A stretch of 64,000 nucleotides of DNA from CAXXOK01 sp963675365 (GTDB lineage: Bacteria > Bacillota > Clostridia > Christensenellales > Aristaeellaceae), in NCBI GenBank assembly GCA_963675365.2, contig CAXXVA010000003.1, forward strand, positions 868,001-932,000. Direction: 5' to 3'. Positions 61,699 to 64,000 of this stretch are shown in pieces. Made by a program: the position numbers and the translations under genes. The first letter of the stretch is position 1, and every line of letters begins with the position of its first letter. Under the pieces are notes generated by a model, which saw only the letters and a list, made by a program, of their open reading frames with translations, made no database searches and had not been told where the DNA came from.

Positions 61699-63999
61699 TT
61701 ATTCCTTTGATTCCTGATCCAGTCGCTGCGCGAGTTCTTCCATGGTCATCGTATAAATTTCCGTGCTCTCTGCGCCTCGCCCCTGGGGATCGTACCCGCA
61801 GATAGCGCTGTACTCGCAATAATCGCAGCTTTCTCTCGCGCCCTGTTTTACGGGGCGTATATCGATATCGCCCGTAAGCATCCGCTGCGCAAATCCTGTC
61901 GCACGGAATCGGGAGTGGGCCATCAGCGCATCAAGGTGTTTATCATCCAATACCTTGGCGTTTTTCCGGACCTCGCCCTTTTTGCTCACGGCGGCGGGAA
62001 TGGATACAGGCGTTTCACCCGCGTCCATCGCATCCAGGATCGCCGTATCCGACAGGGCGACGCCGTCCATCTGCAGTTGTTTCTGGATGTCCATGTCCAC
62101 CGCGCCGGACTTGGCTTCGTCCGCTTTCGACAACGGATCGAACAGGTGGAAATAGAACGCGCCGGCGGGCTTTGCTCTTCCCGTGTTTTTGGTTACGGCG
62201 TCCAGATACAGTACCAACTGCAATTGCAGCCCATGCCAAAGCTGCGACGCGTCCAGCGACGCGTACGCGCCGGATTTGTAATCTACCACGCGGCGATATG
62301 TGGCGTCAAAAGTATCGTACCGGTCGATCCGGTCGATCCTGCCGTGCAGTGTAATCTCCGTATCGTCCGAAAGGCGCAGCACGACGGGCGGGAAGCTGTC
62401 TTCGGCGGAATACCCGAAGGTCGATTCCGCGGTCTCCAGCCGGAACGCGCCGGATTTGAGATGATCCGTTACCGTCATACAGGCGCGGCCGATTACCCGC
62501 CTGGCCTGTTCCAGAGACGCAAGATTTCTTGGGCCGTCGCCCATCGGGCCTCTTTCCAGTTCTTGCATCAGCGGCGCGGCGGCTTCATCCGCTATCGACG
62601 CAACCTTATCTAAAGTGCAATTTGGATAGTCCGGCATACGCGAAGCGATCTGCGCAAAGCGCTGCAACGTTTCGTGGAAGAAGTTTCCGCGCTCGATCGG
62701 CGTGACTTCCCACTCCTTGCGCTCTTCCGGCGTCAATCCATAGTTTACGTAATGCCGGAAGGGACAAGCCGCGTAATCTTCCAGACGGCTGACGGACAGT
62801 GCTCTGTCGCCGAACAGCTTTTGGGCGGTCTCCCTGTTCAGCGGAAGCGTTTCCACGCGGAAATCTGCGGCGCGCAAAAGCCGCAAAGCCTGCGCTGCGG
62901 TCGCAGGGGATGAAAGCAGCCTTCCAAGACGCTGTTTCCACACCTCCGGCAAGGAATCTCCGTCGCCGCCTGTATGCATGCGCAGCAGCTCGCTGAGCCT
63001 CGCCATCGCCTGCCCTGAGGATACCGGAAGCGTATCGGCTGTCTGTGCGGCGTCTGGCAAGTACTCAAATAGCTGTTCTTCGATATCATTGACCAAATCC
63101 AATGGCTGCAGCGCGTTGCCTGCCGGATCGGTTTTCGCATAGCTTAAGTACAGCGATTTATTCGGCAGCGTCATGGCGCGTTTGATATCCAGCCGGGCGA
63201 ACGCAAGCCGGCTTTCCTCCGTCATGCCCAGATACGTCTGCGTGCTTTCCTGCGCCCGTGCGCGTTCCTCCCCGGTCAACAGGCTCTCGGTGCTTTTTGA
63301 CAGGATGCCGTCGTTCATACCCAGGATAAACACGGCGTCTGCGTCGCCGGTCAGAGAATGCCCGAGGACGCCCGCGTGCAGCATGTCGGCGGCTGGCGGA
63401 AGCGCAGCAAGGGAGATTGCGGAAACACCGCTTTCAAACCGGTCCGCGATGTACTTCAGTGGTATTCGTTTGCCGTCGGACAAAATATAAAGCTGATCCA
63501 GCAGTTCCAAAACCGCCTGCCAAATCTGGCTGTTCTGCCCGGCACGTACAAGCAGGTTTTCCCGGAGCAGGGATTCCTCTTCCAATTGCAGCTTTTCATA
63601 TGCCTTTACGCTGGTCAAAAGATGCATCACCGCTTTTAAGGATTGCTCCGTATCCCTTGCGCTGACGATCATTTCGCGCGCTTCAATCAACGGTTTGACG
63701 ACGATTTTCCGGAGCGTTTCGGCGCGCGTGCGAAGCTCGTCGTCGCCAAGTGCGAAGGACTGCAGCCAGCGGCTGCGATCGACGCCGAAGGCGCGTGCGT
63801 AATTTTCCAGCATGCAGGCGTCGTCAAAGCCGACGTTTGCGTATCTGGTTTTAAGCAGCGCATAAATATCCTCGCTGCGGTATCCGTCCGCCATGCAGCG
63901 AAGCGCGGCCATGATATACTGCACCAGCGCGTGAGACAGCGCAGGGAGTTTTTCATCAGTATAGAAGGATAGTCCGCTGTCAGAAAGCGCGGCGGCAAC
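61699..63999 (-). CDS. addB: ATP-dependent nuclease subunit B (AddB), 5' end outside window
   Basis: C-terminal part (about 766 residues) of the AddB subunit of the AddAB helicase-nuclease for double-strand break repair. The RecB-like nuclease domain has LEDYAACPFRHYVNYGL (first Fe-S Cys), YRRVVDYKSGAYA with the catalytic Asp and Lys, and ESCDYCEYSAICGYD with the remaining three cysteines of the 4Fe-4S cluster. The helicase-like region upstream has ADAVFILGMNDGILS, a typical AddB segment. The frame is open through the window edge (an in-frame GTG at 63924 is internal). addA is expected downstream in many Bacillota but is not next to it here: the dacF gene follows. Confidence 0.93.
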   Translation of the reverse strand, partial: VAAALSDSGLSFYTDEKLPALSHALVQYIMAALRCMADGYRSEDIYALLKTRYANVGFDDACMLENYARAFGVDRSRWLQSFALGDDELRTRAETLRKIVVKPLIEAREMIVSARDTEQSLKAVMHLLTSVKAYEKLQLEEESLLRENLLVRAGQNSQIWQAVLELLDQLYILSDGKRIPLKYIADRFESGVSAISLAALPPAADMLHAGVLGHSLTGDADAVFILGMNDGILSKSTESLLTGEERARAQESTQTYLGMTEESRLAFARLDIKRAMTLPNKSLYLSYAKTDPAGNALQPLDLVNDIEEQLFEYLPDAAQTADTLPVSSGQAMARLSELLRMHTGGDGDSLPEVWKQRLGRLLSSPATAAQALRLLRAADFRVETLPLNRETAQKLFGDRALSVSRLEDYAACPFRHYVNYGLTPEERKEWEVTPIERGNFFHETLQRFAQIASRMPDYPNCTLDKVASIADEAAAPLMQELERGPMGDGPRNLASLEQARRVIGRACMTVTDHLKSGAFRLETAESTFGYSAEDSFPPVVLRLSDDTEITLHGRIDRIDRYDTFDATYRRVVDYKSGAYASLDASQLWHGLQLQLVLYLDAVTKNTGRAKPAGAFYFHLFDPLSKADEAKSGAVDMDIQKQLQMDGVALSDTAILDAMDAGETPVSIPAAVSKKGEVRKNAKVLDDKHLDALMAHSRFRATGFAQRMLTGDIDIRPVKQGARESCDYCEYSAICGYDPQGRGAESTEIYTMTMEELAQRLDQESKE

Positions 64000-64000
64000 C

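Overview
The window looks like a chromosomal segment of a moderately GC-rich Bacillota (Firmicutes), most likely a strictly anaerobic member of the class Clostridia. The reasons are the gene cluster rpe-rsgA-prkC-prpC-rlmN-rsmB-fmt-def-priA, a KtrAB potassium system, AddB recombination, a ThiT thiamine transporter behind a TPP riboswitch, strong AGGAGG-type ribosome binding sites, GTG/TTG starts, and an iron-sulfur aldo/keto reductase. No IS element, prophage, CRISPR array, rRNA or tRNA was seen. Genus-level placement is not possible from the sequence alone.

Layout. 1-3178: end of a nucleoside/simple-sugar-type ABC importer (ATPase, two permeases), closed by an 18-bp-arm bidirectional terminator. 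3224-8391: Fe-S aldo/keto reductase, XRE/S24 regulator divergent from a DEAD-box helicase, an F420-ligase-like protein, Ppx/GppA phosphatase and an FtsB/DivIC-like protein. 8466-12293: leftward operon tcdA, glycerol-3-phosphate dehydrogenase-like flavoprotein, FAD/NAD oxidoreductase, DUF1667 protein. 12432-14786: an N-formylglutamate-amidohydrolase-like protein and two ATP-grasp ligases. 14781-16332 (leftward): divergent Ser/Thr kinase and vWA protein, with a membrane protein of unknown function transcribed away from them. 17306-20026: a DUF4342/UBA-like membrane protein in operon with an OmpR-type response regulator and its kinase. 20133-22129: hflK-hflC. 22193-22977: riboswitch-controlled thiT. 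23098-27612: XRE-cupin regulator and potABCD polyamine importer. 27723-30095: GH94 phosphorylase. 30220-32662: CadC/SmtB-type repressor, stand-alone HMA metallochaperone and P1B metal ATPase. 33372-38444: lipase-like hydrolase, ktrA, ktrB, phosphohexomutase, DUF2461. 38558-40525 and 40872-43646: CARDB-repeat surface protein divergent from a class A PBP. 43660-47618: an unrecognised 747-residue coiled-coil protein divergent from a secreted SH3/PG-binding protein. 47672-49805: a second, small DUF4342 protein divergent from an acyl-CoA synthetase. 49848-61588: the translation/cell-wall housekeeping cluster. 61699-63999: 3' part of addB.

Most notable observation: the two DUF4342 genes, 30 kb apart, share a promoter architecture in the same orientation and with identical internal spacing: two 8-nt repeats (ATYCTCAT) on an 11-nt period, then a CTCAAGCA element and an extended -10 (TGGTAYGMT). 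One of the genes is in operon with a PhoB/OmpR-family regulator, a family that commonly binds direct repeats with helical phasing. This suggests a small envelope-linked regulon, possibly also touching the acyl-CoA synthetase whose consensus promoter lies beside the second repeat pair. Other points worth attention are the amidohydrolase/two-ATP-grasp cluster, the vWA-kinase pair beside a membrane protein with a duplicated IVSTM motif, and the 747-residue protein with an operator-like promoter. All start-site changes, promoters and operators are read by eye and are not experimentally supported.
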